The notes: a model not told the origin generated them from the letters alone. A stretch of 64,000 nucleotides of DNA from Microbacterium karelineae (GCF_009745985.1 NZ_WFIX01000177.1:62001-126000); one strand, 5' to 3'. Shown: positions 1 to 8,738, counted from the stretch's first letter. Translations and numbers: made by a program.

Positions 1-2
1 TG

Positions 3-389
3 ATCGCCGTGTCGATCGGCGCCCTCTGGGCGGGCGTCGTCGTGGTCGGGATCGAGGATCCGGGCGTCGCCGACTTCGCGCGCGTGCTGGCGTTCACCGC
101 CCCCGCCGTGCTCGTGTTCCTCGCCGCGACGGCCACGCTGTACGCGTGGGTCCCCCGCGCCGCGGGCGCCGCGTGGGCGGTGCTCGCCGTCGCCTTCGCG
201 ATCGGGATGTTCGGGCCGCTCTTCGAGCTGCCCGACGCCGTCCTCCGGCTCTCGCCCTTCCACGGCGTCTCCGGCGCGTTCCTCGACGACGCGGACATCG
301 TGCCGCCGATCGTGCTCGCGGCCATCACTGCGGCGCTCTTCGCGCTCGCACTCGTGGGCTTCCACCGCCGCGAGGTGCGGACGGGGTAG
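3..389 (+). CDS. ABC-2 type transporter permease, C-terminal part (cut by window edge)
   Basis: The reading frame is open from the first bases, so only the last ~128 residues are present and the start lies outside the window. Four hydrophobic segments are visible (around residues 4-14, 25-47, 52-66 and 97-117 of the visible part). Between them lies FGPLFELPDAVLRLSPF, the pattern found near the C-terminus of actinobacterial drug/antibiotic exporter permeases of the ABC-2 class (polyketide-antibiotic exporter type). It would be the membrane subunit of an efflux ABC transporter, with the ATPase expected upstream. It ends 7 bases before a convergent truncated MFS gene. Family assignment rests on that loop and topology only. 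Confidence 0.6.
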   Translation: MAVSIGALWAGVVVVGIEDPGVADFARVLAFTAPAVLVFLAATATLYAWVPRAAGAAWAVLAVAFAIGMFGPLFELPDAVLRLSPFHGVSGAFLDDADIVPPIVLAAITAALFALALVGFHRREVRTG

Positions 390-395
390 GCGCCC

Positions 396-773
396 TCAGG
401 CTACGGCGCGCCGGTGTGGGCTGAGCGCGGCCACGGCCAGCACGACGGCGCCGCACGCGATGATCACCCCCACGATCGGCACGGCGGCCGCGGCGAATGA
501 CGCGGCCTCCGCACCCACCACGATGCTCGTCGCGACGGCGACTCCGAGCTGGCGCGCCGTCGACGCCATCCCGCCCGCGACGCCGGCGCGGGCGGACGGG
601 AGGCCCGCGAGCGCCGTGCTCGTGAGGGGCGCGTTCGCGAACCCGATCCCGATGCCGATCAGCGTGAGCGCGGCGCCGAGGATCCCGGGCGCGACCCCGT
701 CGAGCACGGCGAACAGCAGGGCGCCGCCGGAGTCGGCGGCGACGGCGCGAGCGAATGGAGCCCGAAGGCGGTA
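396..773 (-). pseudogene. MFS drug transporter (EmrB/QacA type), 3' remnant
   Basis: About 125 codons remain of a 14-helix drug:H+ antiporter. The surviving part holds the last helices, with IGIGIGFANAPLTSTALAGL and GGMASTARQLGVAVATSI, the usual motif run of the EmrB/QacA C-terminal half. Read upstream, the frame meets the stop codon of the neighbouring gene (774-776) after YRLRAPFARAV, so there is no start and the 5' three quarters are missing. The break coincides with the end of the ECF41 cassette (774-2919), suggesting that this cassette replaced the front of the transporter gene. A short product from the GTG at 707 is possible but would not be a functional transporter. Confidence 0.6.
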
Positions 774-1514
774 TCAGCGCGAGGCGAGCCACTCCGTGAA
801 AGGAGCTCCGAGACGATCGGCGTCGCGGGCGGGCAGCGCGAGACCGGCCCGCATGCCCTTCATCTGCGGGGTGGGCAGGCTGACCGAGGGCACCCAGCCG
901 CGATATCCCTCGGAGCGGGCATACGCCTTCACCATGGCGTCGAGCGCCTCCTCCTGCGGGCCGGCGATGTCCACGACCCTGCCCTGAGCACGGCCCGCGG
1001 CGAGCGCTGCAAGACGCCCGCCGACTTCTCGCGCGGCGATCGGTTGAATCCGCGCTCGCGGCGCGAGGTGCAGGGGCCCGGCCTTCGCCCGAGCGAACAT
1101 CTGCGCCGCGAATTCGTGAAACTGCGTGGCCCGCTGGATGGTCCACGGAACCGGCGAGGCCTCGACCACGGACTCCTGCGCGACCTTGCCCGCGTAGTAG
1201 TCGTGCGGCACACGATCGATGCCGACGATGGACAGCAGCACCAGATGGCCGACGCCGGCGTGCGACGCCGCGCTGATGAGGTTGCCGGTGGCGGTCGTGA
1301 AGAACTCGACCGCGGCATCGGCCTTCAGCGTCGAGATGTTCGCCGCGTCGATCACCGAGTCGACGCCCGTCAGTGCGTCGTCCAGTCCTCGTCCGCTGAG
1401 GAGGTCCACCCCCTGCGATCGACTCAGCACCACGGCCTCATGACCGGCGGCGCGTACCGCCCCGACGGTCAGGGCCCCGACGACGCCGGTGCCCCCGGCG
1501 ACTGCGATCTTCAT
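774..1514 (-). CDS. NmrA-like NAD(P)-binding protein of the ECF41 cassette
   Basis: A 246-residue soluble protein of the atypical SDR/NmrA group. The N-terminus MKIAVAGGTGVVGALTV carries the GxxGxxG dinucleotide loop; there is no classical YxxxK motif, as usual in this group. HLVLLSIVGIDRVPHDYYAGK and QRATQFHEF (about residues 93-140) match the central region of NmrA-type oxidoreductases. The start overlaps the stop of the membrane-protein gene by 4 bases (ATGA at 1511-1514), so the two are translationally coupled. ECF41 sigma factors are known to sit beside carboxymuconolactone decarboxylase, oxidoreductase or epimerase genes, and this is the oxidoreductase/epimerase type of partner. Its substrate is unknown. 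Confidence 0.8.
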   Translation of the reverse strand: MKIAVAGGTGVVGALTVGAVRAAGHEAVVLSRSQGVDLLSGRGLDDALTGVDSVIDAANISTLKADAAVEFFTTATGNLISAASHAGVGHLVLLSIVGIDRVPHDYYAGKVAQESVVEASPVPWTIQRATQFHEFAAQMFARAKAGPLHLAPRARIQPIAAREVGGRLAALAAGRAQGRVVDIAGPQEEALDAMVKAYARSEGYRGWVPSVSLPTPQMKGMRAGLALPARDADRLGAPFTEWLASR

Positions 1515-1963
1515 CGATGATTCTCCTTCGTCACGTCGATTCTGTCGGCGTCGTGTCGATCGACGCGGCGCCCCGGCAGCATGAGCACGATCCCCAGCAG
1601 CAGGCTGCCTCCGAGCGAGATGGCGTTGCCGACCACGTCGATGATCGGCATCTCCGCGAAGTGCGAGGCATGGTAGATCAGGTGCGGCAGTCCGAACACC
1701 GCCCAGGCGACCCCGACCACGCGCCCCGGCTCCGACCGTCGACAGAACGCGGCAGCGATGCTCGCGACGGCGAGTGCCAGGTAGAGCGCGCCGACGTCAC
1801 GGATGAGGTGTTCGTTGAACGGGCCATCGACCGCGATCCAAACCCTCCCTAGTCCGGGAAACGACGTGTAGAAGGAGGCCGGCCATACCGCCGCCCATCC
1901 TCCGACGAAGACGCCGATGGCCGCGGTCGTCGCCAACAGGATGCGCCGTAGGATCATGCTCAT
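1511..1963 (-). CDS. Small membrane protein, four predicted helices, ECF41-linked
   Basis: A 150-residue protein with about four hydrophobic stretches (residues ~7-27, 55-72, 81-98, 115-135) and short charged ends. The start at 1963 (MSMILRR) is chosen because GAGAGG lies just upstream and because the sigma-type promoter at 1972-1998 would fall inside the gene if an earlier start were used. It is the first gene of a two-gene operon with the NmrA-like gene and is divergent from the sigma factor. The family resembles small DUF4345-type membrane proteins, but I do not recognise a function. Confidence 0.65.
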   Translation of the reverse strand: MSMILRRILLATTAAIGVFVGGWAAVWPASFYTSFPGLGRVWIAVDGPFNEHLIRDVGALYLALAVASIAAAFCRRSEPGRVVGVAWAVFGLPHLIYHASHFAEMPIIDVVGNAISLGGSLLLGIVLMLPGRRVDRHDADRIDVTKENHR

Positions 1964-1971
1964 ACCTCTCC

Positions 1972-1998
1972 GACGACGCAGGCGCGTCGAATGTGAGC
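1972..1998 (-). promoter_or_regulatory. Candidate ECF41-type promoter
   Basis: On the minus strand GCTCACA (1998-1992) is followed by exactly 16 bases and CGTC (1975-1972). The promoter consensus I recall for ECF41 sigma factors is TGTCACA-N16-CGTC, so five of seven -35 bases, the spacing and the whole -10 agree. It points at the membrane-protein/NmrA operon. The -10 lies only about 9 bases before the ATG at 1963, so the transcript would be leaderless or nearly so. Confidence 0.55.
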
Positions 1999-2022
1999 AA
2001 CCGAAGCGAACGACCTCCAGGG

Positions 2023-2919
2023 ATGGCAGAAGAACCGTTGATCGTCGACACCGCACGCACGCTCGAACACGACGCGCTTCTCGCCGTGGGCTACCGACTG
2101 CTCGGCACCGTCACGGACGCCGAGGACGCGGTGCAGGAGACGTATGTGCGCTGGTATCGGATGTCGGAAGCCGAGCGCGCCGAGGTGCGCAACCCCGCGG
2201 CCTGGCTGACACGCGTCGTGAGCAGGGTGTGCCTCGATATGCTCGGTTCGGCCCGCGCTCGTCGCGAGCGGTACGTCGGCGAATGGCTCCCCGAACCGAT
2301 CCCCGGTGACGCGCCGATCGCCGGCGCTCCGCCCGTGGATCCGGCGGCTCAGGTGTCGCACGACGATTCGATCAGCATGGCTCTGATGGTCGTGCTCGAT
2401 TCGCTGACCCCCGCCGAACGCGTGGCGTTCGTGCTGCACGACGTGTTCGCCATTCCGTTCGCCGAGATCGCCGAGACCGTGGGAAGGACCCCCGCGGCGG
2501 TTCGCCAGCTCGCCTCGCAGGCGCGCCGCAAGGTCCGTGAGCGCCAGGACGGCCTCGCCACGCGCGAGCGGCACGATGCCGTCGCGCGTGCATTCGCCGA
2601 GGCGACGACGACAGGAGACCTCGAAGGGCTCATCAGGATCCTCGATCCTGATGTCGTGCTCCGCTCCGACGGCGGCGGCAAGGCCTCCGCCGCCCGCCGA
2701 CCCGTCGTGGGCGCGGACCGGGTGGCCCGCTTCCTCGTGGGGCTGCCGCACCTTCAGCCCGGGACCCGCATCGCCTCCGCGATCGCGCCAGGCGGGCTCG
2801 CGTTCCTCGCGTCGGTCGACGGGCAGCCCGATTCCGTCGTCTCGATCGCGGTCGCGCACGAGCGGATCACCGACGTCTTCATCGTCCGCAATCCCGACAA
2901 GCTCACGCTCTGGCGCTGA
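2023..2919 (+). CDS. ECF41-family RNA polymerase sigma factor with SnoaL-like C-terminal domain (SigJ type)
   Basis: A 298-residue extracytoplasmic-function sigma factor. Sigma-2 (about residues 10-75) holds YRLLGTVTDAEDAVQETYVRW; sigma-4 (about 130-180) holds LTPAERVAFVLHDVF and the helix-turn-helix EIAETVGRTPAAVRQLASQA. The C-terminal ~110 residues form the NTF2/SnoaL-like regulatory domain of group ECF41. All three signatures of the group are present: WLPEP in the linker, DGGGK in the extension and NPDKL near the end. In this group the extension replaces an anti-sigma factor. Start: ATG 2023 was preferred over GTG 1993, because 1993 lies inside the divergent promoter. It probably drives the adjacent NmrA/membrane-protein operon. 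Confidence 0.9.
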   Translation: MAEEPLIVDTARTLEHDALLAVGYRLLGTVTDAEDAVQETYVRWYRMSEAERAEVRNPAAWLTRVVSRVCLDMLGSARARRERYVGEWLPEPIPGDAPIAGAPPVDPAAQVSHDDSISMALMVVLDSLTPAERVAFVLHDVFAIPFAEIAETVGRTPAAVRQLASQARRKVRERQDGLATRERHDAVARAFAEATTTGDLEGLIRILDPDVVLRSDGGGKASAARRPVVGADRVARFLVGLPHLQPGTRIASAIAPGGLAFLASVDGQPDSVVSIAVAHERITDVFIVRNPDKLTLWR

Positions 2920-2980
2920 CGTCCGCGCCGGCCGGGACGGCGCCGGATCCGCGGGGCGGCGCGGACGGGCCGCGACGCCG

Positions 2981-4639
2981 TCAGCGCTCGGTGACCTGCC
3001 CCGCCTCCACCAGCCAGCGCCGGTCGGTGCGCACCGTGTCGAGCATGCGCCGGTCGTGTGTGACGAGCAGGAGCGCCCCGTCATACGATTCCAGCGCCTG
3101 CTCCAGCTGCTCGATCGCCTCGACGTCGAGGTGGTTCGTCGGCTCGTCGAGGACGAGGAGGTTCACGCCGCGGGCCTGCAGCAGGCCGAGGCCCGCGCGC
3201 GTCCGCTCCCCCGGCGAGAGGTCGCCGGCGGCGCGCGTCACGTGGTCCGCGCGCAGCCCGAACTTCGCCAGCAGGGTGCGCACCTCACCGGAGGTCATCT
3301 CAGGCACGAGCTGTTCGAACGCCTCGGCGAGCGGTGCCGCCCCGGCCAGTTGCGAGCGCGCCTGATCGATCTCGCCGATCTGCACGCTCGCGCCGAGGCT
3401 CGCGGATCCCTCATCGGGCCGCTGCCGGCCGAGCAGCGCGCGCAGCAGCGTCGACTTGCCCGCGCCGTTCGGCCCCGTGATGCCGATGCGATCGCCCGCA
3501 TCGACCTGCAGCGACACGGGTCCGAGCGTGAACGGCCCCTGCCGGAGGACGGCTCCGCTCAGCGTCGAGACGACGGAGCTCGAGCGCGGCGCGGCGCCGA
3601 TCGCGAGCTGCAGCCTCCACTCCTTGCGCGGCTCCTCGACCTCCTCGAGGCGGGCGATGCGGCTCTCCATCTGGCGCACCTTCTGCGCCTGCTTCTCGCT
3701 CGACTCCGTCATCGCGCGCCGGCGATTCTTGTCGTTGTCCGGCGCCTTGCGCATCGCGTTGCGCACGCCCTGGCTCGACCACTCCCGCTGCGTCCGCGCC
3801 CGCGCGACGAGGTCGGCCCGCTTGTCGGCGTACTCGTCGTACTGCTCCCTGGCATGGCGGCGGATCGTCGCGCGCTCCTCGAGGTACGCGTCGTATCCGC
3901 CGCCGTAGATGCGGTTCGTGCCCTGCGCGAGGTCGAGTTCGACGACGCGCGTCACGCAGCGCGCGAGGAACTCGCGGTCGTGGCTCACGAGCACGACGCC
4001 GCCGCGCAGCCCGTGCACGAAGGCCTCGAGTCGCTCGAGCCCGTCGAGGTCGAGGTCGTTGGTCGGCTCGTCGAGCAGGGCGATGTCGAAGCGCGAGAGC
4101 AGCAGCGCCGCGAGCCGGACCCGGGCGGCCTGTCCCCCGGACAGCGACGTCATGAGCGCTCCGTCGATCCCTCCGGCGTCGAGGCCGAGTTCGGCGAGCA
4201 CGACGGGGATCCGCTCGTCGAGGTCGGCCGCTCCGCTGGCCAGCCAGCGATCGAGCGCCGACGCGTAGGCGTCACCGGGATCCACGCCGCCCGCCGCGAG
4301 CGAGGGGTCGCCCAGCGCGGCGGCGGCCTCGCCCATCGCGCGCGTCGCCGCGGCGCATCCCGTGCGCCGCGCGATGTGCGCGGCGACCGTCTCGCCGTCC
4401 ATCCGCTCGTGCTCCTGCGGCAGCCAGCCGACGAACGCGTCGGCCGGCGCGAGCGCGATCGTGCCGTCCTGCGGCCGGTCGACGCCGGCCAGCAGGCGCA
4501 GCAGGGTCGACTTGCCCGCCCCGTTTGGGCCCACGACGCCGACGACGTCGCCGGGCGCGACCGTGAGGTCGAGCGCATCGAAGAGGGTGCGGTGGCCGTA
4601 TCCGCCGGCCAGGCCGCTCGCCACGAGAGTCGCCGTCAT
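2981..4639 (-). CDS. ABC-F family ATPase (ribosome-associated, antibiotic-resistance or translation-factor type)
   Basis: A 552-residue protein with two ABC ATPase domains and no membrane part. Both domains have GPNGAGKST Walker A loops, and signature motifs SLSGGQAARVRLA (domain 1) and LSPGERTRAGLGL (domain 2), and each has a LLDEPTN-type Walker B region. The roughly 90-residue charged linker between them, rich in Arg, Lys and Glu, is the P-site tRNA interaction motif region of ABC-F proteins. Such proteins bind the ribosomal E site and either displace antibiotics or release stalled ribosomes. ATG 4639 is the start because GCAGG precedes it and homology begins there (MTATLVASGL). It is divergent from arfB. 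Confidence 0.88.
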   Translation of the reverse strand: MTATLVASGLAGGYGHRTLFDALDLTVAPGDVVGVVGPNGAGKSTLLRLLAGVDRPQDGTIALAPADAFVGWLPQEHERMDGETVAAHIARRTGCAAATRAMGEAAAALGDPSLAAGGVDPGDAYASALDRWLASGAADLDERIPVVLAELGLDAGGIDGALMTSLSGGQAARVRLAALLLSRFDIALLDEPTNDLDLDGLERLEAFVHGLRGGVVLVSHDREFLARCVTRVVELDLAQGTNRIYGGGYDAYLEERATIRRHAREQYDEYADKRADLVARARTQREWSSQGVRNAMRKAPDNDKNRRRAMTESSEKQAQKVRQMESRIARLEEVEEPRKEWRLQLAIGAAPRSSSVVSTLSGAVLRQGPFTLGPVSLQVDAGDRIGITGPNGAGKSTLLRALLGRQRPDEGSASLGASVQIGEIDQARSQLAGAAPLAEAFEQLVPEMTSGEVRTLLAKFGLRADHVTRAAGDLSPGERTRAGLGLLQARGVNLLVLDEPTNHLDVEAIEQLEQALESYDGALLLVTHDRRMLDTVRTDRRWLVEAGQVTER

Positions 4640-4748
4640 CCTGCGATCCTCCCACCTCGGCGGCGCCCGGCGCGTACGGCACAATCGGGGATGTGCCTGA
4701 TGATCCCTCGACGCCGCCGGCCGGCGCGCCCCCGCGGCGACACCGCGC

Positions 4749-5192
4749 ATGACGGGCGACCTGCGCGTCGCGCCGGGCCCGGGCGCGCCTCGTGGGCTCG
4801 TCGTCCCCGCGGGCGAGCTCATCGAGCAGTTCTCGCGTTCGTCCGGCCCGGGCGGCCAGGGCGTCAACACCGCCGACTCGCGCGTGCAGCTGAGCCTCGA
4901 TCTCGGCACGACGACGGCCCTCGACGACGCTCAGCGCCGGCGCGTGCTCGACGAGCTCGCCCCGCGCCTGGCCGGCACCGTCCTCATGATCAGCGCGTCG
5001 GAGCACCGCTCGCAGCGGCAGAACCGCACGTCCGCCCGGCAGCGGCTCGCGGACCTGCTCCGCGAGGCCGTCATGCCTCCCGCCGTCCGACGGCCGACGA
5101 AGGCCACGAGGGGCTCGCGCCGGCGCCGCCTCGAGGCGAAGCGCCAGCGCTCCGACATCAAGCGCAGCCGCAGGCGGCCGGATCGGGGCTGA
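4749..5192 (+). CDS. arfB: Peptidyl-tRNA hydrolase ArfB (YaeJ), stalled-ribosome rescue
   Basis: A 147-residue release-factor-like protein without codon-recognition domains. FSRSSGPGGQGVNTADSRV (residues ~28-46) contains the catalytic GGQ motif in the context typical of ArfB/ICT1. The basic C-terminal tail (RPTKATRGSRRRRLEAKRQR and onwards) is the part that enters the empty mRNA channel. It hydrolyses peptidyl-tRNA on ribosomes stalled without a stop codon. Length matches the family (~140). It is divergent from the ABC-F gene, which may also act on stalled ribosomes; that link is inference. Confidence 0.9.
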   Translation: MTGDLRVAPGPGAPRGLVVPAGELIEQFSRSSGPGGQGVNTADSRVQLSLDLGTTTALDDAQRRRVLDELAPRLAGTVLMISASEHRSQRQNRTSARQRLADLLREAVMPPAVRRPTKATRGSRRRRLEAKRQRSDIKRSRRRPDRG

Positions 5193-5390
5193 GAGAGGAG
5201 CGATGATACGAAACGCTCCCTGATCATCAGGAATTCTCGGTGGACTTCAGGGGAGCGTGCTCGAGAATCACCCCACCGCTTGTCCGTATATCCGCAACGC
5301 ACGGTCACCTCCTCATCGTGGGGTTCGTCCCCGCCGACACGTCAGCTCGAATCCGCGCTCCTCCGATGGCGCTCTGGCCGAGGTGGCCCT

Positions 5391-6659
5391 TCATCGCACC
5401 CCGCGAACAGGGATGATCGTGAGGCCGCCGAGCGCGGAGCAGACGATCGAGAAGGCGAAGAGCCCGGTGTACGTGCCGCCTGCGAGCGCGATGACGGTGG
5501 CGGCGATGACCGGCGCGATGACCTGCGGCAGCTGGTAGGCGAGCGCGACGATCCCGAGGTCTTTGCCCGCATCCTCACGGCTGGGCAGCACCTCGGTCAT
5601 GAGCGCGACGTCGACGGCGATGTAGGCGCCCTGCGCGAAGCCGACGATCACCGTGCCGACGAGGAAGCCCTGCGTGCCGTCGCTCGTCATGAGCACGACG
5701 ATGCCCGCGGCGGAGCAGAGCCCGGAGAGCCAGATGATGCCCTTGCGGCGGCCGAGCCGGTCACTCAGCCAGCCGAACAGGATGGTGGCGACGATGTTGC
5801 CGACGAAGAAGTACGCGAGCGCGAGGGTCTGGACGCCGCCAGCTTCCTCTGCCGTGTAGCCGAGCGTGTCCATGATGAGGAAGAACAGGAACAGCGAGAT
5901 CGAGAAGATCGACATCGTCATGAAGAATCGGCTGATCCACGCCCATGCGAAGTCGCGATACCTCCCCGGATGCAGCCAGTAGGTCGAGACGAGATCCGCC
6001 GCTCGCAATGGCGCGGGGCGGTCGGTGCGCACGGCGTCGCGGTAGCCGACGAGCATCGGCAGCACCGTGACGAGACCGAGTGCGCCTGGCGCCAAGAACC
6101 AGGTCCAACTCGCGTCGATCGGCAGGGCTGCGACGATCGCCGTCGCGACGATCGTGGCGATGCCCGTCGAGACGCCGACGGCCGCAGAGACGCGGGCTCG
6201 GATGCGCGCGGGCACCTGGTCGGCGAGCAGCGTGTGGTTCGCCATCTGCACGGCGCCGTAGCCGAGCTGCACGACGACCCAGCCGAGCACGATCGCAGGC
6301 ACGCTCGTCGCGGCGGCGAGCAGGACGCAGCCGATCGTGCCGACGATGAGTCCGCCGAGGTACCAGGGCTTGCGCATGCCCATGCGCAGCGTCGTGCGGT
6401 CGCTGAGTCTGCCCATGAGCGGCGTCGCGAGCATCACGATGATGCCCCCGACCGTCGAGACGATCGCGAGGTTCGTCTCCTTCGCGCTCTCGTCGAGCAG
6501 CGCGAGAAGCTTGGGCAAGGAGGCGCCCACGATCGCGCCGTTGACAACGCCCGCGCCGAACCATGCGATCACGAGCAGCGGCAGGAACGGCCAACTCTGT
6601 CCGGTCCCGATGATCTCATCGCCGTTGAGCGGGTGGGTGCGCTGGGTGTTGGTCGACAT
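5391..6659 (-). CDS. MFS transporter, 12 helices
   Basis: A 422-residue integral membrane protein with twelve predicted helices. After helix 2 comes GRLSDRTTLRMGMRKPW, the loop 2-3 motif of the major facilitator superfamily; an equivalent GWLSDRLGRRKG occurs in the second half. The overall pattern resembles sugar/glycoside uptake members rather than drug antiporters. It is the last gene of a minus-strand operon following two esterase-type hydrolases (24-base gap), under the divergent LacI regulator, so it probably imports the compound the hydrolases act on or release. Substrate not known. Confidence 0.8.
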   Translation of the reverse strand: MSTNTQRTHPLNGDEIIGTGQSWPFLPLLVIAWFGAGVVNGAIVGASLPKLLALLDESAKETNLAIVSTVGGIIVMLATPLMGRLSDRTTLRMGMRKPWYLGGLIVGTIGCVLLAAATSVPAIVLGWVVVQLGYGAVQMANHTLLADQVPARIRARVSAAVGVSTGIATIVATAIVAALPIDASWTWFLAPGALGLVTVLPMLVGYRDAVRTDRPAPLRAADLVSTYWLHPGRYRDFAWAWISRFFMTMSIFSISLFLFFLIMDTLGYTAEEAGGVQTLALAYFFVGNIVATILFGWLSDRLGRRKGIIWLSGLCSAAGIVVLMTSDGTQGFLVGTVIVGFAQGAYIAVDVALMTEVLPSREDAGKDLGIVALAYQLPQVIAPVIAATVIALAGGTYTGLFAFSIVCSALGGLTIIPVRGVR

Positions 6660-6683
6660 CGGCGTCGCCTTCCGCGTCGGTGG

Positions 6684-7655
6684 TCAGGAGTTCGTGGCTT
6701 CGTGCAGTGCCCTCAGAGCGCTGACGGCGGCGGCGTGCCACTGCCGCGCTGCCAGCAGGACGCCCACCATGCCGCCGGAGTCGTGGGTCTGGCCGAGCGC
6801 GATCGTCGTGCTCGACGGCACGCCCGCCGCGCGCAGTCGTACGTGGTACGCGGCGGCGTCGCCGCGCAGCACGTCGTGCTCGGCGGCGAGGATGACGGCG
6901 GGCGGCAGCCCGGTGAGGTCGTCACGCAGCAGCGGCGAGACCCGCGGGTCCTTTGCGCGGCGGGTGCCGCCGAGGTAGTCGCGGGCGAGCGAGCGGAACT
7001 CACGCATCATCAGGAACCTCGGAACGCGCAGCTCACGCAGCGCCGCGAAGTCGGCGTGACCGGCGGTCAGATCGAGCGCGGGCACTTCGAGCAGCTGCAG
7101 TCGCAGCGGATGCCGGTGCCGGTCGAGGTTCCACTGCGCGACGCCCGCCGCGATCGCCCCGCCGGACGACTGCCCACCGACCGCGATCCGCGCCGCATCG
7201 ATGCCGTGCTCGGCTGCGTGGGCCATCGTCCAATCAAGTACGGCGAGCCCTTGCTCGATGGCAGTGGGGAACGGATGCTCGGGGGCCTGGGCGTAATCGA
7301 CCGCGATGACGATGATGTTCGCGTCGATCGCGCGCTGCGCGTGCATCCACCGGTTCGAGGCGAAGTCGTTGGCCCCCTGGCGGAAGGCACCGCCGAAGAA
7401 GGTGATGACAGCGGGGAGTGCGCCGCCGGCGCCATGCGGACGATGAAGTCGGATCGACACTTCGGGATGACCCTCGACGGGCACCCTGACTCGATCGATC
7501 GCGACGTCGGGGATGGGCAGGCCGACGCGTTCCCAGACGCGTTCGGCGACGGCCGCCGCGACCCTGCGGCGATGTTCTGGGCCTCTGATGCGCTCCCGCT
7601 TCGCGCTTGCACGTTCGGCGGCGAGCAGACGCAGGATCTCTGGGTCGATGGTCAT
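6684..7655 (-). CDS. Alpha/beta hydrolase, HSL-type (alpha/beta hydrolase fold-3) esterase
   Basis: A 323-residue esterase of the hormone-sensitive-lipase family. The nucleophile elbow is GGQSSGG (Ser about residue 165), the acid lies in EHDVL (Asp about 270) and the histidine in GQTHDSG (about 297). The oxyanion-hole region reads ITFFGGAF where the family usually has HGGG(F/W), so the first His is replaced by Phe. Its ATG overlaps the stop of the preceding hydrolase gene (7652-7655), giving tight coupling. The two hydrolases share the fold and order but are clearly diverged. Confidence 0.82.
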   Translation of the reverse strand: MTIDPEILRLLAAERASAKRERIRGPEHRRRVAAAVAERVWERVGLPIPDVAIDRVRVPVEGHPEVSIRLHRPHGAGGALPAVITFFGGAFRQGANDFASNRWMHAQRAIDANIIVIAVDYAQAPEHPFPTAIEQGLAVLDWTMAHAAEHGIDAARIAVGGQSSGGAIAAGVAQWNLDRHRHPLRLQLLEVPALDLTAGHADFAALRELRVPRFLMMREFRSLARDYLGGTRRAKDPRVSPLLRDDLTGLPPAVILAAEHDVLRGDAAAYHVRLRAAGVPSSTTIALGQTHDSGGMVGVLLAARQWHAAAVSALRALHEATNS

Positions 7656-8614
7656 CCGCTCGTCTCCTCAGTTCCGTACGCGTCTTGCAGTGCCCTGTCC
7701 ACGAGGCGCTGCCACCGCTGCGCGCTCGTCGAGCTGCGCGTGATGCCTGGGGAGCCGTGAAGGGTGCCCGGCACGACGTGCTCGGCGACGTCGACGCCCG
7801 TTGCTCGCAGGCGATCGGCGAGCAGTGCCGCGCCCTGGCGCAGCGGATCATGCTCGGCGGCCACGACGAGCGTCGGCGGGAATCCCCCGAGGTCGGCGGC
7901 GTCGGCCGCGAACGCGGCACCGTCCGTATCCGGGCGGTACGCCTCCAACAGCGTGTCGATCTCGTCGCGCTGGGCCTGTGGTGCATCCACGAGCAGATCG
8001 TGGAGTCCGCGCAGCGAGACGGCGGGAACCTCGAGGGAGAGGTGGTGGAGGTCCGACGCTCCGCGGCGTGCGAGCTCGAGCGTCGCGCTCGCGGCGATCG
8101 AGGCTCCGGCGGAGTTGCCTCCGAGACCGAGGCGATCGATGTCGATGCGCAGCTCGGATGCGCGGACGCGCAGCTCCGCGAGCACCCTGATCGTCTGGTC
8201 GCGCGCCGCGGGGAACGGATGCTCGGGCGCAAGCGCGTAGGCCATCGAGACGATGCGCACGCCCGTCCGCACGGCGCGCCAGGAGAGCATGCTCTCGTTG
8301 ACGAGTTCGCGCGGGCTGCCGTGGATGAAGCCGCCGCCGTGGAGGAACAGCTGGGACGGCACGGCGGCGCCACGGTCGAGCGGCTCATAGACGCGCGCAT
8401 AGGTGCCGAGTGCGTCGGCATCGATCTCGATCTCGTGGATGCGGCACGCGGACGCGGGCGCGACGGCGGTGGCGCCCGCGAGGGTGTCGGCGAGCCGCCG
8501 TGCGCGATCGCGCTGATCGGCGATCGTTCCCTCGGCAGTGGGGACCCCCCAACGCTCGCGGAGCTGCGCTTCAAGTGCGAGCCATTCGGCGGTGCCGAGA
8601 CCGCTGTCGAGCAT
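7652..8614 (-). CDS. Alpha/beta hydrolase, HSL-type esterase
   Basis: A 320-residue esterase of the same HSL-like family as its downstream neighbour, here with a classical oxyanion motif FLHGGGFIHG (about residues 85-94). Nucleophile: GGNSAGA; acid: EHDPL; histidine: GTLHGS. The start at 8614 (MLDSGLG) is preferred because GGGGAG stands just before it; ATG 8641 (MSSRFDG) is an alternative without a ribosome binding site. It is the first gene of the three-gene operon 8614-5391 and lies divergent to the LacI gene, with direct-repeat operators in between. Confidence 0.8.
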   Translation of the reverse strand: MLDSGLGTAEWLALEAQLRERWGVPTAEGTIADQRDRARRLADTLAGATAVAPASACRIHEIEIDADALGTYARVYEPLDRGAAVPSQLFLHGGGFIHGSPRELVNESMLSWRAVRTGVRIVSMAYALAPEHPFPAARDQTIRVLAELRVRASELRIDIDRLGLGGNSAGASIAASATLELARRGASDLHHLSLEVPAVSLRGLHDLLVDAPQAQRDEIDTLLEAYRPDTDGAAFAADAADLGGFPPTLVVAAEHDPLRQGAALLADRLRATGVDVAEHVVPGTLHGSPGITRSSTSAQRWQRLVDRALQDAYGTEETSG

Positions 8615-8650
8615 GGGCTCCCCGTCGAACCGTGATGACATATTCAGATC

Positions 8651-8675
8651 GAAGCACTTCGATAGAAGCACTTCG
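8651..8675. promoter_or_regulatory. Two direct copies of GAAGCACTTCG, candidate LacI operator
   Basis: GAAGCACTTCG occurs at 8651-8661 and again at 8665-8675, 14 bases apart. Each copy is itself nearly palindromic (CGAAG/CTTCG around CA in the first copy). They lie between the start of the hydrolase/MFS operon and the divergent lacI-type gene, where an autoregulating LacI repressor would bind. Confidence 0.5.
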
Positions 8676-8738
8676 GTAGCGATGAGCATAGATCGAAACA
8701 CCGCGTCCGGCAAGCGCCGCCGAGCTAAGCTCTCTTCC

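Noticed and set aside
5197-5219. GGAGCG...CGCTCC hairpin after arfB as terminator
   Set aside because: Only six pairs with an 11-base loop and no T-run.
2537-7760. Very long open frames on the plus strand opposite the ABC-F gene and opposite the MFS/esterase operon (over 800 codons each)
   Set aside because: They mirror real minus-strand genes, have Arg/Pro/Ala-rich text without any family motif, and arise from GC-rich third positions.
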